From assembly GCF_024721305.1 (NCBI RefSeq), contig NZ_JAMXOD010000003.1:124001-188000 (forward strand): 64,000 nt of DNA, in the 5' to 3' direction. The DNA comes from Aequitasia blattaphilus (GTDB lineage: Bacteria > Bacillota > Clostridia > Lachnospirales > Lachnospiraceae). The notes below the pieces were generated by a model. It was not told the DNA's origin and did not search any database. It saw nothing but the letters and a program-made list of their open reading frames with translations. Shown piece after piece: positions 37,799 to 45,351 of the stretch; position 1 is the stretch's first letter; each line of letters starts with the position of its first letter. Position numbers and translations under genes: made by a program.

Positions 37799-38450
37799 AG
37801 TCTATTATGATTCCTTTCCCATTCACGACAATAAATGATACATCCTTTTCTTTTGTGATTTTCACTCTTCCACCGCTTCCATCTATCAAAGCTTCATTTA
37901 CTTTCTCAATTTGGGCCTCTTCCAATAAAAGAACAATCTGAACCTCTTCTTCATAACGCTGTTCCATGATTAGAATTTCTTCCTGTCGAATGAAGTATTC
38001 GATTTTCCCTAAATCTGTATATGCAACCCCAATCTGAAATAAACCTCCCTGCCTTACCTCTGCAATTTCCGAAGCCTTTATTCCCGCTTTCGCCCCTCGT
38101 CCGTATGCACGTATTAACCCCCCCGTTCCCAAGAGAGTTCCCCCAAAATATCGGGTCACTACAATCAGCCCATTATGAATGTCTTCCTTTAGCAATATTT
38201 CAAGAATCGGTTTTCCCGCCGTTCCGCTGGGTTCTCCGTCGTCACTGAAACGCTGAACCTCGTGATTTTTTCCGATGACATAGGCATAACAATTATGCCT
38301 TGCATCATAGTGTTTCTTTTTCACTTGTCCAATAAAGGATAATGCCTCCTCCTCCGATGTAACCGGAAATGTTTGGGCAATAAATCGTGATTTTTTTTCT
38401 TCTATCTCGTCTTCTCCTCCTTGAAAGAGGATGGAATATCGTATACTCAT
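37797..38450 (-). CDS. YigZ/IMPACT family protein
   Basis: A 217-residue protein of the UPF0029 family. The conserved block KSRFIAQTFPV, AYVIGKNHEVQRFSDDGEPSGTAGKP (in parts) and VVTRYFGGTLLGTGGLIRAYG is present, followed by a DUF1949-type C-terminal domain. The function is not established; related proteins touch the translation machinery. It is a single gene. Confidence 0.9.
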   Translation of the reverse strand: MSIRYSILFQGGEDEIEEKKSRFIAQTFPVTSEEEALSFIGQVKKKHYDARHNCYAYVIGKNHEVQRFSDDGEPSGTAGKPILEILLKEDIHNGLIVVTRYFGGTLLGTGGLIRAYGRGAKAGIKASEIAEVRQGGLFQIGVAYTDLGKIEYFIRQEEILIMEQRYEEEVQIVLLLEEAQIEKVNEALIDGSGGRVKITKEKDVSFIVVNGKGIIID

Positions 38451-38570
38451 ATTTTGATGTCCTTTCCTATCCTTACTCTATACTATAGCGAATTCTTTAT
38501 GATTTTTGAACCTGTTTTTCCTTTATAATTATGAACTTTTTAGTTTTTCCTTTATTTAATGCCTCGTATT

Positions 38571-38579
38571 TGCTATAAT
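38571..38579 (+). promoter_or_regulatory. Extended -10 promoter of the class A PBP gene
   Basis: TGCTATAAT (38571-38579), a TGn-extended -10 element with no convincing -35 hexamer, about 27 bases before the start and followed by AAGGAGG. Confidence 0.5.
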
Positions 38580-38605
38580 TACAAATTGATAAGGAGGCAC
38601 AAAAT

Positions 38606-41125
38606 ATGAATTATAGCAGGAAAGCTGCCAGTAAAAAACAAAAGCATGTTACCTCTAAGACCTCACACCAAAACAAACGAGTTGGTGTCAGACTTTTTAA
38701 AGCTTTTTTACTGTGCGTATTACTGATAGGAGTCGCCGCGGTTATCGGCGCCGGGATTTTTGTCAAAAAAGTAATTGACAACGCTCCCGATACAACACCG
38801 GCTAATGTAAAGCCAAAGAAATTTACCACCTTCGTCTATGCAGAGGATGGAACAACAGAACTTGAACGATTCAATATGGAAGGCTCAAACCGTGTGTATC
38901 GATCCATTGATCAAATTCCAGAGGATTTACAGCATGCCTTTGTTGCCATTGAAGATGAGCGTTTTTATAAACACAATGGTGTGGATTTGCAAGGTGTAGT
39001 TCGTGCTGGTATCAAAGGCATCACCTCCGGAAGCTTCAGTGAAGGAGCCAGTACCATCACTCAACAGCTACTGAAAAATACCATTTTCGATTTTACCTCT
39101 GAGAAAACCTTCATGGACAGATTGGAGCGAAAAATCCAGGAACAATATCTTGCACTACAAATTGAAAAGCAGATGGATAAAGAAACCATTTTAGAGAATT
39201 ATATGAATACGGTTAACTTGGGACAAAACTCTCTTGGAGTACAGACAGCTTCCAAGCGGTATTTTAATAAAGATGTCTCTGAATTGACCCTTTCTGAATC
39301 TGCCGTTATTGCAGGAATTACACAGAATCCAACTGGCTACAATCCAATTACAAATCCTGACGCAAATAAAAAGAGGCAGGTGCAAGTATTGGATCATATG
39401 TTAAAAGCTGAATACATTACCCAGGAAGCATATGATGAAGCCGTTGCCGATGATGTATATGCTCGTATTCAAAGCGTTAATAATGAAATTGGAACAGATC
39501 CTCCCACAACCTATTTTATTGATGCAGCATCACAACAAATTATAAAGGATCTGGAAGATCAATTAAGCTATTCTAAAACCCAGGCCTACAATACAGTTTA
39601 TAGTGGCGGACTTAGTATTATTACCACACAGAATCCTGGCATACAGCAGATTTGTGATGAAGAAATGAATAATCCTGCAAATTATCCTGCTCTTGTGGAA
39701 TACGGCCTGGATTATGCCCTTACCGTAACCAGAGCAGATGGTTCTATTGAGAATTTTGGTTCGGAGCATGTAAAACAGTATGCAGAAGCAGGCGGAAAAC
39801 CTTTTGGACTTCTCTATTCGTCCCTTGAAGAAGCTCAAGCCTATATCGTTGCCTTCCGTGCAACAATTGCCAGAGAAGGAGATGAGTATGATGAATACTA
39901 CAACCTTGCACCACAGCCCCAAGCTTCTCTTACAATTATGGATCAACATACTGGTGAAATTAAAGCTATGGTTGGCGGACGTGGAGAGAAACCAACAAGC
40001 TTAAGTCTGAACAGAGCCTATACTGGTTCGAAAAGACAACCCGGTTCTACCTTCAAGATTGTAACTGCTTATGCGCCTGCACTCGATTCTGCGGGAATGA
40101 CCTTAGCAACAATTGAACAGGATACTCCTTATACTAAGAGTGATGGGCAGCCTTTGAAAAATGCAACTGGTACATTTAGCGGTAGTGTTACCCTTCGAAC
40201 TGCAATTAATGAATCTATGAATACGGTTGCTGTTCGTGTAGTAAATACACTTACGCCTCAAGTAGGAATTGATTATGCAAAGAAATTAGGAATCACAACC
40301 TTAATTGAAACACCAACAGACTATGGAAACGGACTTCATTCTGATTTGATTGAGCTGCTTCCACTTGGAGCACTAACGGAGGGTGTTTATAATTACCAAA
40401 TGTGTGGCGCCTATGCTGCAATTGCAAATAACGGAACTTATATTAAGCCGACTTTATACAAGCAAGTCTTGGATCATGATGGCAATGTTCTTCTGGATGG
40501 TACTGGCGAAACCTCACAGGCTATTAAAGACAGTACTGCTTACCTCTTAACCTCTGCCATGGAAACTGTTGTCACACAGGGAACTGGTAAAGAGTATCAG
40601 CTGGATAATATGCCAGTAGCTGGTAAGACTGGAACCACAGATGATCAAATCGATTTTTGGTTTGTTGGTTTTACACCTTATTATACCTGTGCAGTGTGGA
40701 TTGGTTATGATATGAATAAACCAGTAGCCTATAACTTTAATTCCAATATATGGCGAGGTGTTATGTCCAGAGTTCATGCAGGACTGGAACGTAAAGAATT
40801 TGAAAAACCGGCTTCTGTTGAACAACTCAGCATCTGCCGTACAACAGGAAAGCTCGCCCGCTCCTGGTGTCCTACAATAACTGAATATTTTGCTCTTGAT
40901 TCCGCACCAAAGGAAACTTGTCCAGGCCATGGAAGCAGTAACAGCTGGAATCAACCTTATGATAACTCTACAAATACTTCAGACAATAGTACTAACACAG
41001 AAAATAGCACGGATCAAACAGATCCAAATGCAGAAACTAATCCAGAGCCCACTCCGGAAGAGCCAACACCAGAGCCTACTCCGGAGACTCCAACACCGGA
41101 GCCTGCTCCGGAAGGTGGAGAATAA
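38606..41125 (+). CDS. Class A penicillin-binding protein (PBP1A-type)
   Basis: An 839-residue bifunctional cell-wall synthase. A basic cytoplasmic tail and one membrane helix (about 28-52) precede a GT51 glycosyltransferase domain (AFVAIEDERFYKHNGVD, EGASTITQQLLKN) and a transpeptidase domain with SxxK (GSTFK), SxN (ESMNT) and KTG (AGKTGTTDD). The tail after about residue 765 is low-complexity, with repeated Pro-Glu-Pro-Thr blocks, probably threading through the wall. It polymerises and crosslinks peptidoglycan on the outer membrane face. It is transcribed alone and closed by a hairpin. Confidence 0.95.
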   Translation: MNYSRKAASKKQKHVTSKTSHQNKRVGVRLFKAFLLCVLLIGVAAVIGAGIFVKKVIDNAPDTTPANVKPKKFTTFVYAEDGTTELERFNMEGSNRVYRSIDQIPEDLQHAFVAIEDERFYKHNGVDLQGVVRAGIKGITSGSFSEGASTITQQLLKNTIFDFTSEKTFMDRLERKIQEQYLALQIEKQMDKETILENYMNTVNLGQNSLGVQTASKRYFNKDVSELTLSESAVIAGITQNPTGYNPITNPDANKKRQVQVLDHMLKAEYITQEAYDEAVADDVYARIQSVNNEIGTDPPTTYFIDAASQQIIKDLEDQLSYSKTQAYNTVYSGGLSIITTQNPGIQQICDEEMNNPANYPALVEYGLDYALTVTRADGSIENFGSEHVKQYAEAGGKPFGLLYSSLEEAQAYIVAFRATIAREGDEYDEYYNLAPQPQASLTIMDQHTGEIKAMVGGRGEKPTSLSLNRAYTGSKRQPGSTFKIVTAYAPALDSAGMTLATIEQDTPYTKSDGQPLKNATGTFSGSVTLRTAINESMNTVAVRVVNTLTPQVGIDYAKKLGITTLIETPTDYGNGLHSDLIELLPLGALTEGVYNYQMCGAYAAIANNGTYIKPTLYKQVLDHDGNVLLDGTGETSQAIKDSTAYLLTSAMETVVTQGTGKEYQLDNMPVAGKTGTTDDQIDFWFVGFTPYYTCAVWIGYDMNKPVAYNFNSNIWRGVMSRVHAGLERKEFEKPASVEQLSICRTTGKLARSWCPTITEYFALDSAPKETCPGHGSSNSWNQPYDNSTNTSDNSTNTENSTDQTDPNAETNPEPTPEEPTPEPTPETPTPEPAPEGGE

Positions 41126-41132
41126 AAGATTG

Positions 41133-41168
41133 AGAGGTCGGTAGGTGATTATTCCCCTACCGACCTCT
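41133..41168. terminator. Bidirectional terminator at the left edge of the accessory island
   Basis: AGAGGTCGGTAGG (41133-41145) pairs perfectly with CCTACCGACCTCT (41156-41168). The plus side lacks a clean T-run, but the minus side is followed by TCTTTTATT, so it probably ends the island operon as well. Confidence 0.75.
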
Positions 41169-41196
41169 TAGTCTAAATTGATACAACTAATCCCTT

Positions 41197-42261
41197 TCAC
41201 TTTAGGTTACCTTTCAACGCACACTTTCTGATCCCTACAATGTACATAATATTACATAAACATAGCAATGATATAGTTTTTAGCCAAACAAAGCAATAGT
41301 AAAGCTCTGATGAAGATTTTGACATTTTGAACATAATAATTAATGTGCTGAATTGTTCCGAAAAGAAAGAACTCCAAAAACTAAAATCAGACCATCTAGT
41401 AGGTATATAATCCTCTGGAATACTCACTCTTTTAAATATAAGTATTATAAATACTATCATAAAAACCAATAAACCAGCACTCCAAAAAAAATATTCTTTC
41501 TTTTTATTTGATGCATTTCTCACATTTTTTATTAGCTCAGTCATTAAATGACAACCTATAATTATTGGAAACAATAAACTTACCAGTTCAATACTCTCCG
41601 TAAGCAAAGAATATCTCAAAATGGTTCCTGTAATACCATACTGTGTCTCCATCTTCCGTTGTATTTCTTTTTCTGATGTTTTTGCATCAGTCCTTATTGT
41701 TATTTTCTCTAATCCTATAACTTCACTTGAATCACTTTGCACAATAAGAGTATCTTTAGCATTTTCTAATACTCCTTTAACTTGATAGGCTTTATTATTA
41801 TAGATTAACTCAACTTCACTGACTTTTTTACTGCCGTATAGTTCCATTGCCGTATTCTCGTCAATTAGACATTGATTATAATCACCCCGATCTAACCATG
41901 GACTATTTGAGAAAACCAAATCGGTTCTGCCATTCATAACTAAAATCTCAACGTCTTTAGATCGATTCAAATCACTATTGGTCACTACTGCATTTCCTAA
42001 GCTCCCCCATATCACAAATGCTTTCTGGTTTTCTAATTCCGAATTGTAGTCTTGAATTTCTTTCGCCCGATTACCGGTTATTGCACTACCATCACAAAGT
42101 AATGTGCATAAATCATCCAAACCTCTCATGTATTGCTGATATTTCATAGCATGGGACATAATTCCAAATGTGATTATCAACATCAAAATTTTAATGATTA
42201 TTATGTAATTAGCTTTCCTTAAATTGTTATAGGAATTATTTACAAACGATTCTACTATCAT
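41197..42261 (-). CDS. MacB/FtsX-like ABC exporter permease
   Basis: A 354-residue membrane protein with one helix near the N-terminus (about 19-38), an extracellular domain of about 180 residues, and three helices near 222-245, 268-288 and 318-345. This is the four-helix layout of FtsX/MacB permeases. The segments CLIDENTAMELYGS and YQVKGVLENAKDTLIV resemble the MacB periplasmic core domain. Such permeases work with a LolD/MacB-type ATPase to export or expel peptides or lipids using mechanical movement. It overlaps the adaptor gene by 4 bases (ATGA) and is last in the operon. No intact ATPase gene accompanies it. Confidence 0.7.
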   Translation of the reverse strand: MIVESFVNNSYNNLRKANYIIIIKILMLIITFGIMSHAMKYQQYMRGLDDLCTLLCDGSAITGNRAKEIQDYNSELENQKAFVIWGSLGNAVVTNSDLNRSKDVEILVMNGRTDLVFSNSPWLDRGDYNQCLIDENTAMELYGSKKVSEVELIYNNKAYQVKGVLENAKDTLIVQSDSSEVIGLEKITIRTDAKTSEKEIQRKMETQYGITGTILRYSLLTESIELVSLLFPIIIGCHLMTELIKNVRNASNKKKEYFFWSAGLLVFMIVFIILIFKRVSIPEDYIPTRWSDFSFWSSFFSEQFSTLIIMFKMSKSSSELYYCFVWLKTISLLCLCNIMYIVGIRKCALKGNLK

Positions 42262-43550
42262 AATATTTTTCTCTTTATACGACTGCCATCTTCAATGGCT
42301 TTACTGGTTTCAACAACTATTTCACTATCAACAGGAATACTTTCACTATCAACTGCTATCCATTTGTCGTTCTTATCAATAACATTTACAGCTATTTTTT
42401 TTGCAACTAATTCTTTTCCTAGTACCGTTTCTTTCTCTTTTATAACCAGCACATAATACTTATTAGATGCATCTTGACGCAAAGCATCTAGCGGAAAGCA
42501 TAACTCATAAATATATGACTGATTTTGCAAAGTGATATTTACTATCGTCCCGACCTCATATGTCCCAGATGGGACATTTACGCTTATGTTGTAATACTCC
42601 GGTTGTTCGTGGTTTAACTGCATGCTATTTATTGATAAATTTTCGGTTATGACTTCTGTATCATTACGCAATGATTCCATTTTTATCTTTGTTTTATCAC
42701 CTATATATTCACTAACTGTCGCTGGGACTTGTGCCTTTGCAAGTAAATCTGAATCTAAGTCACCTAGTATCACTGTGCCTGCTTCAGTCGTCAGCGATCC
42801 CACCTTTCCAATAATTTCATTAACAATCCCCTTCTCAGGAGCCTGTATTTGACCATTGTTTTTTTGTAATTCTAATAATCTATTTAATTGTTCCTGTTCC
42901 GTAATTTCATCGGCCAATTTATCCGTACTATCTGAATTAACCTCAACATCTTCAAGAGTTCTTTTCGCATTAAGTATTATAGTTTCTCTTTCTTCTAATG
43001 ACACCTCATAGGCTGTTTCCAGCTCCCTAAAAGTACTATAAAGACCCGAAGCATAAGAGTCGTCATACTCATCGCCTGCATTTGCTATATAATTTTCATA
43101 CGTATAATAAGCTTCATTTTTGGCGTTTTCAGCTCGCGAAACTATAGCGTCTCCTTGTGCAACAGCACGATCATAATCCTCTTTAGCACGCTCTTTTTCA
43201 ATACTTTGTTTTTCTTCTTTATTTGATAAACTACCTTGTAATTGCTCTATTTGACTTTTTAATTTTTCTTCATCAATAGTAAATAAGACCGTTTTTTCAT
43301 CAACCATTTGTCCCTCACTAACATTAATAGATTTAATTAACTGGTTTTCTACCGTAGTGATAACGATTTCTTTACTCGTTGTAATTTGCCCCTGCACTTT
43401 TATATCATGGGAAATCTTTTGCCTTTCCAAGGTATTAACAGTTACTTTTGCCACCGATAAGTTATCTGCTGTTCTAGAGATAATTGTAAAAGCTATCATA
43501 AATAATAAAAATATTAATGTTGCTTTAACAACTCTTTTTTTTGTATCCAT
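42258..43550 (-). CDS. HlyD/MacA-like membrane-fusion (adaptor) protein
   Basis: A 430-residue protein with an N-terminal membrane helix (about 10-27), the first half of a lipoyl-like domain (GQITTSKEIVIT, INVSEGQMVDEKTVLFTID), a long Glu/Lys-rich coiled coil (about 95-235), the second lipoyl half (GQIQAPEKGIVNEIIGKVGS, then ILGD) and beta-barrel and membrane-proximal domains. In Gram-positive bacteria such adaptors pair with MacB/FtsX-type ABC exporters for bacteriocins or antimicrobial resistance. It sits between the two MalFG-type permeases and the MacB-like permease. AAGGAG precedes the ATG. Confidence 0.82.
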   Translation of the reverse strand: MDTKKRVVKATLIFLLFMIAFTIISRTADNLSVAKVTVNTLERQKISHDIKVQGQITTSKEIVITTVENQLIKSINVSEGQMVDEKTVLFTIDEEKLKSQIEQLQGSLSNKEEKQSIEKERAKEDYDRAVAQGDAIVSRAENAKNEAYYTYENYIANAGDEYDDSYASGLYSTFRELETAYEVSLEERETIILNAKRTLEDVEVNSDSTDKLADEITEQEQLNRLLELQKNNGQIQAPEKGIVNEIIGKVGSLTTEAGTVILGDLDSDLLAKAQVPATVSEYIGDKTKIKMESLRNDTEVITENLSINSMQLNHEQPEYYNISVNVPSGTYEVGTIVNITLQNQSYIYELCFPLDALRQDASNKYYVLVIKEKETVLGKELVAKKIAVNVIDKNDKWIAVDSESIPVDSEIVVETSKAIEDGSRIKRKIL

Positions 43551-43555
43551 TATAA

Positions 43556-44395
43556 TTACTCCTTCTTTGTCACTACTGTAATACCTTGTTCCAAATATCC
43601 TCTACCAAATACAAACACTAATCCACACGGAACAAACGCAATAATAGAAGTTACAAATGCTATTCCAATTTCCTCAATAGAAATATTCGGCAAAAATAAT
43701 GACATTGGCCATAACGTCTTGTCTTTTAAAAAGGCTAATGGTTGTTCAATTAAATTCCAATATTCCAAAAATCCTAAGACCAAGGCCGAAATAATCCCCT
43801 GTTTTCCTAGTGGTAATCCTATATATATAAATACCTGAAAATCATTGGCACTTTCTAATTTCGCAGCTTCAATAACCTCATTAGGTATCTTAGAAAATAG
43901 ATGCTGCATAATAAAAATCGGAAACGTTGAAAAAATGCACGGTAGAATTACGGAGAGATGTGAATCAACCAAAGAAATCCTGTCAAACACCAAGTATTCC
44001 GGCAACATTAAGACTTGAAAAGGCATTAACATTAACACAATATATACAAAGTAAATTACCTTTTTTAAAGGAAACGTATATTTCGCCAATCCCCAGGCCG
44101 CTGGAATCGCAATTATCATTTGCCCAACTAGAATTACCATAACAATTTTTATAGAATTCCAAAACATCACAAAAAAAGATGGGGCATCTACTAGTAATTC
44201 AATGTATGATTTCAAAGAAAAATTCCACGGAAATAATCCCCAACTCGCATAACCTTCGCCATCTATAAGAACCGGCGATAAATAACTATATAACATATCG
44301 CTATTCATGAAAGATCCCACTATCAAAAAAACAACCGGGTAAGCTGCTATACCCGCAAGTAAACACAATATAAACAAAATCACTTTATTCTTCAT
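43556..44395 (-). CDS. MalG-type ABC importer permease
   Basis: A 279-residue membrane protein from the ATG at 44395, chosen because AAGGA lies 9 bases upstream; upstream ATGs overlap the previous gene and lack a ribosome site. It has six helices and the EAA coupling loop EAAKLESANDFQVFIYIGLP near residue 180. The loop is slightly unusual (ESA for the common DGA). This is the carbohydrate-uptake 1 family inner permease that pairs with a MalF-type partner and an MsmX-like ATPase. It starts 5 bases after the MalF-type gene. Confidence 0.85.
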   Translation of the reverse strand: MKNKVILFILCLLAGIAAYPVVFLIVGSFMNSDMLYSYLSPVLIDGEGYASWGLFPWNFSLKSYIELLVDAPSFFVMFWNSIKIVMVILVGQMIIAIPAAWGLAKYTFPLKKVIYFVYIVLMLMPFQVLMLPEYLVFDRISLVDSHLSVILPCIFSTFPIFIMQHLFSKIPNEVIEAAKLESANDFQVFIYIGLPLGKQGIISALVLGFLEYWNLIEQPLAFLKDKTLWPMSLFLPNISIEEIGIAFVTSIIAFVPCGLVFVFGRGYLEQGITVVTKKE

Positions 44396-44400
44396 CTCTG

Positions 44401-45264
44401 TCATTCCTTCGTGTTCCAACATTTATATAGTGCCACGATTGGAACCAGAAGTATTATTGATAAGAGCGTTGCTCCTGCTGACATTTTCTCAATATCTAAA
44501 TCTCGAAACCAATTATTAAATAGATGTTGCAGCATATATATACTCTTATTGGGATAATCACCAGCTAATAGATACGCTTCCCTGAATATTTTAAACGAAT
44601 TAATAATAGATATTACCATTGTGACAAATAGTGTTGACCTTAAATTTGGCAGTGTAATATAGCAAAAGCATTCCTTGTCCCCTGCACCATCAACACGAGC
44701 CGCCTCATATATTTGCTTTGGAATAGTCGAGAGACCTGCAAGCCATAATACAATACTATATCCCAAATTTTTCCACAAATAACTGAACACTAAAATTCCA
44801 AATGAATATTTACTATTTATCCAATCAACGCCTTTAATACTAAATGTATTGAATATCCCATTAAGAAATCCCTGATCATCAAATAATAGTCTCCACAATA
44901 ATACAATAGAAACTACCGGTATGGATAAAGGAAACAGAAAAATACTTTTAAACGTATTTGTTATTGCAGCTACATGTTCATGAAGATAAACAGCAATTAT
45001 TAACGAAAGAACAAGCAATATAGGTATACATGTAACAATAAATTTCAGACTATTATACGCTGCTAATTGAAAAGAATCATTAAGAATCACTCTCTTGAAA
45101 TTGTCAAATCCTACGAACTTTCTGTTCCAAACATTTATAAATGCGTAGAAAATAACATTTATGTATGGGATAACTAATATACATATTACACCGATTAGAC
45201 TCGGTAACATAAAAATAAGTCCGACCGTTTTCTTCCTTTTACCATTTCTACGATTCATTTCCAA
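44401..45264 (-). CDS. MalF-type ABC importer permease
   Basis: A 287-residue membrane protein with six helices and a canonical EAA coupling loop EAARVDGAGDKECFCYITLP near residue 190. A TTG start at 45264 has AGGGAAG at good spacing; ATG at 45258 is the alternative. The ribosome site lies inside the remnant of an ABC ATPase gene, which overlaps the start by 17 bases, so the ATPase was once the upstream translational partner. It forms the permease pair with the next gene. The propeller-SBP lipoprotein upstream is the expected solute receptor. Confidence 0.85.
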   Translation of the reverse strand: MEMNRRNGKRKKTVGLIFMLPSLIGVICILVIPYINVIFYAFINVWNRKFVGFDNFKRVILNDSFQLAAYNSLKFIVTCIPILLVLSLIIAVYLHEHVAAITNTFKSIFLFPLSIPVVSIVLLWRLLFDDQGFLNGIFNTFSIKGVDWINSKYSFGILVFSYLWKNLGYSIVLWLAGLSTIPKQIYEAARVDGAGDKECFCYITLPNLRSTLFVTMVISIINSFKIFREAYLLAGDYPNKSIYMLQHLFNNWFRDLDIEKMSAGATLLSIILLVPIVALYKCWNTKE

Positions 45265-45351
45265 CTATTCTTCCCTTTTTTAATGTTATAGTCCTGTCAC
45301 ACATATCTACAATTTTCTTGTTATGGGAAATAACAATACATATTTTTTTCC
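45248..45351 (-). pseudogene. C-terminal remnant of an ABC transporter ATPase
   Basis: Between the solute-binding lipoprotein and the MalF-type permease, the minus strand in the +1 frame relative to the lipoprotein encodes about 34 residues, including KKICIVISHNKKIVDMCDR and TITLKKGRIVGNES, then a stop at 45250-45248. This is the typical end of an ABC ATPase: the switch His (ISHN) and the DRTITLKKGRIV strand found in LolD/MacB-type proteins. Walker A, signature and Walker B are absent. Just after the lipoprotein stop, AAGGA and an out-of-frame ATG remain and may be the original start signals. The simplest reading is an internal deletion that removed about 85% of the ATPase. Confidence 0.8.

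Noticed and set aside
38524-38529. TATAAT in the yigZ-PBP gap as a second promoter
   Set aside because: No -35 element at suitable distance on the plus strand; the extended -10 at 38571 is better placed.
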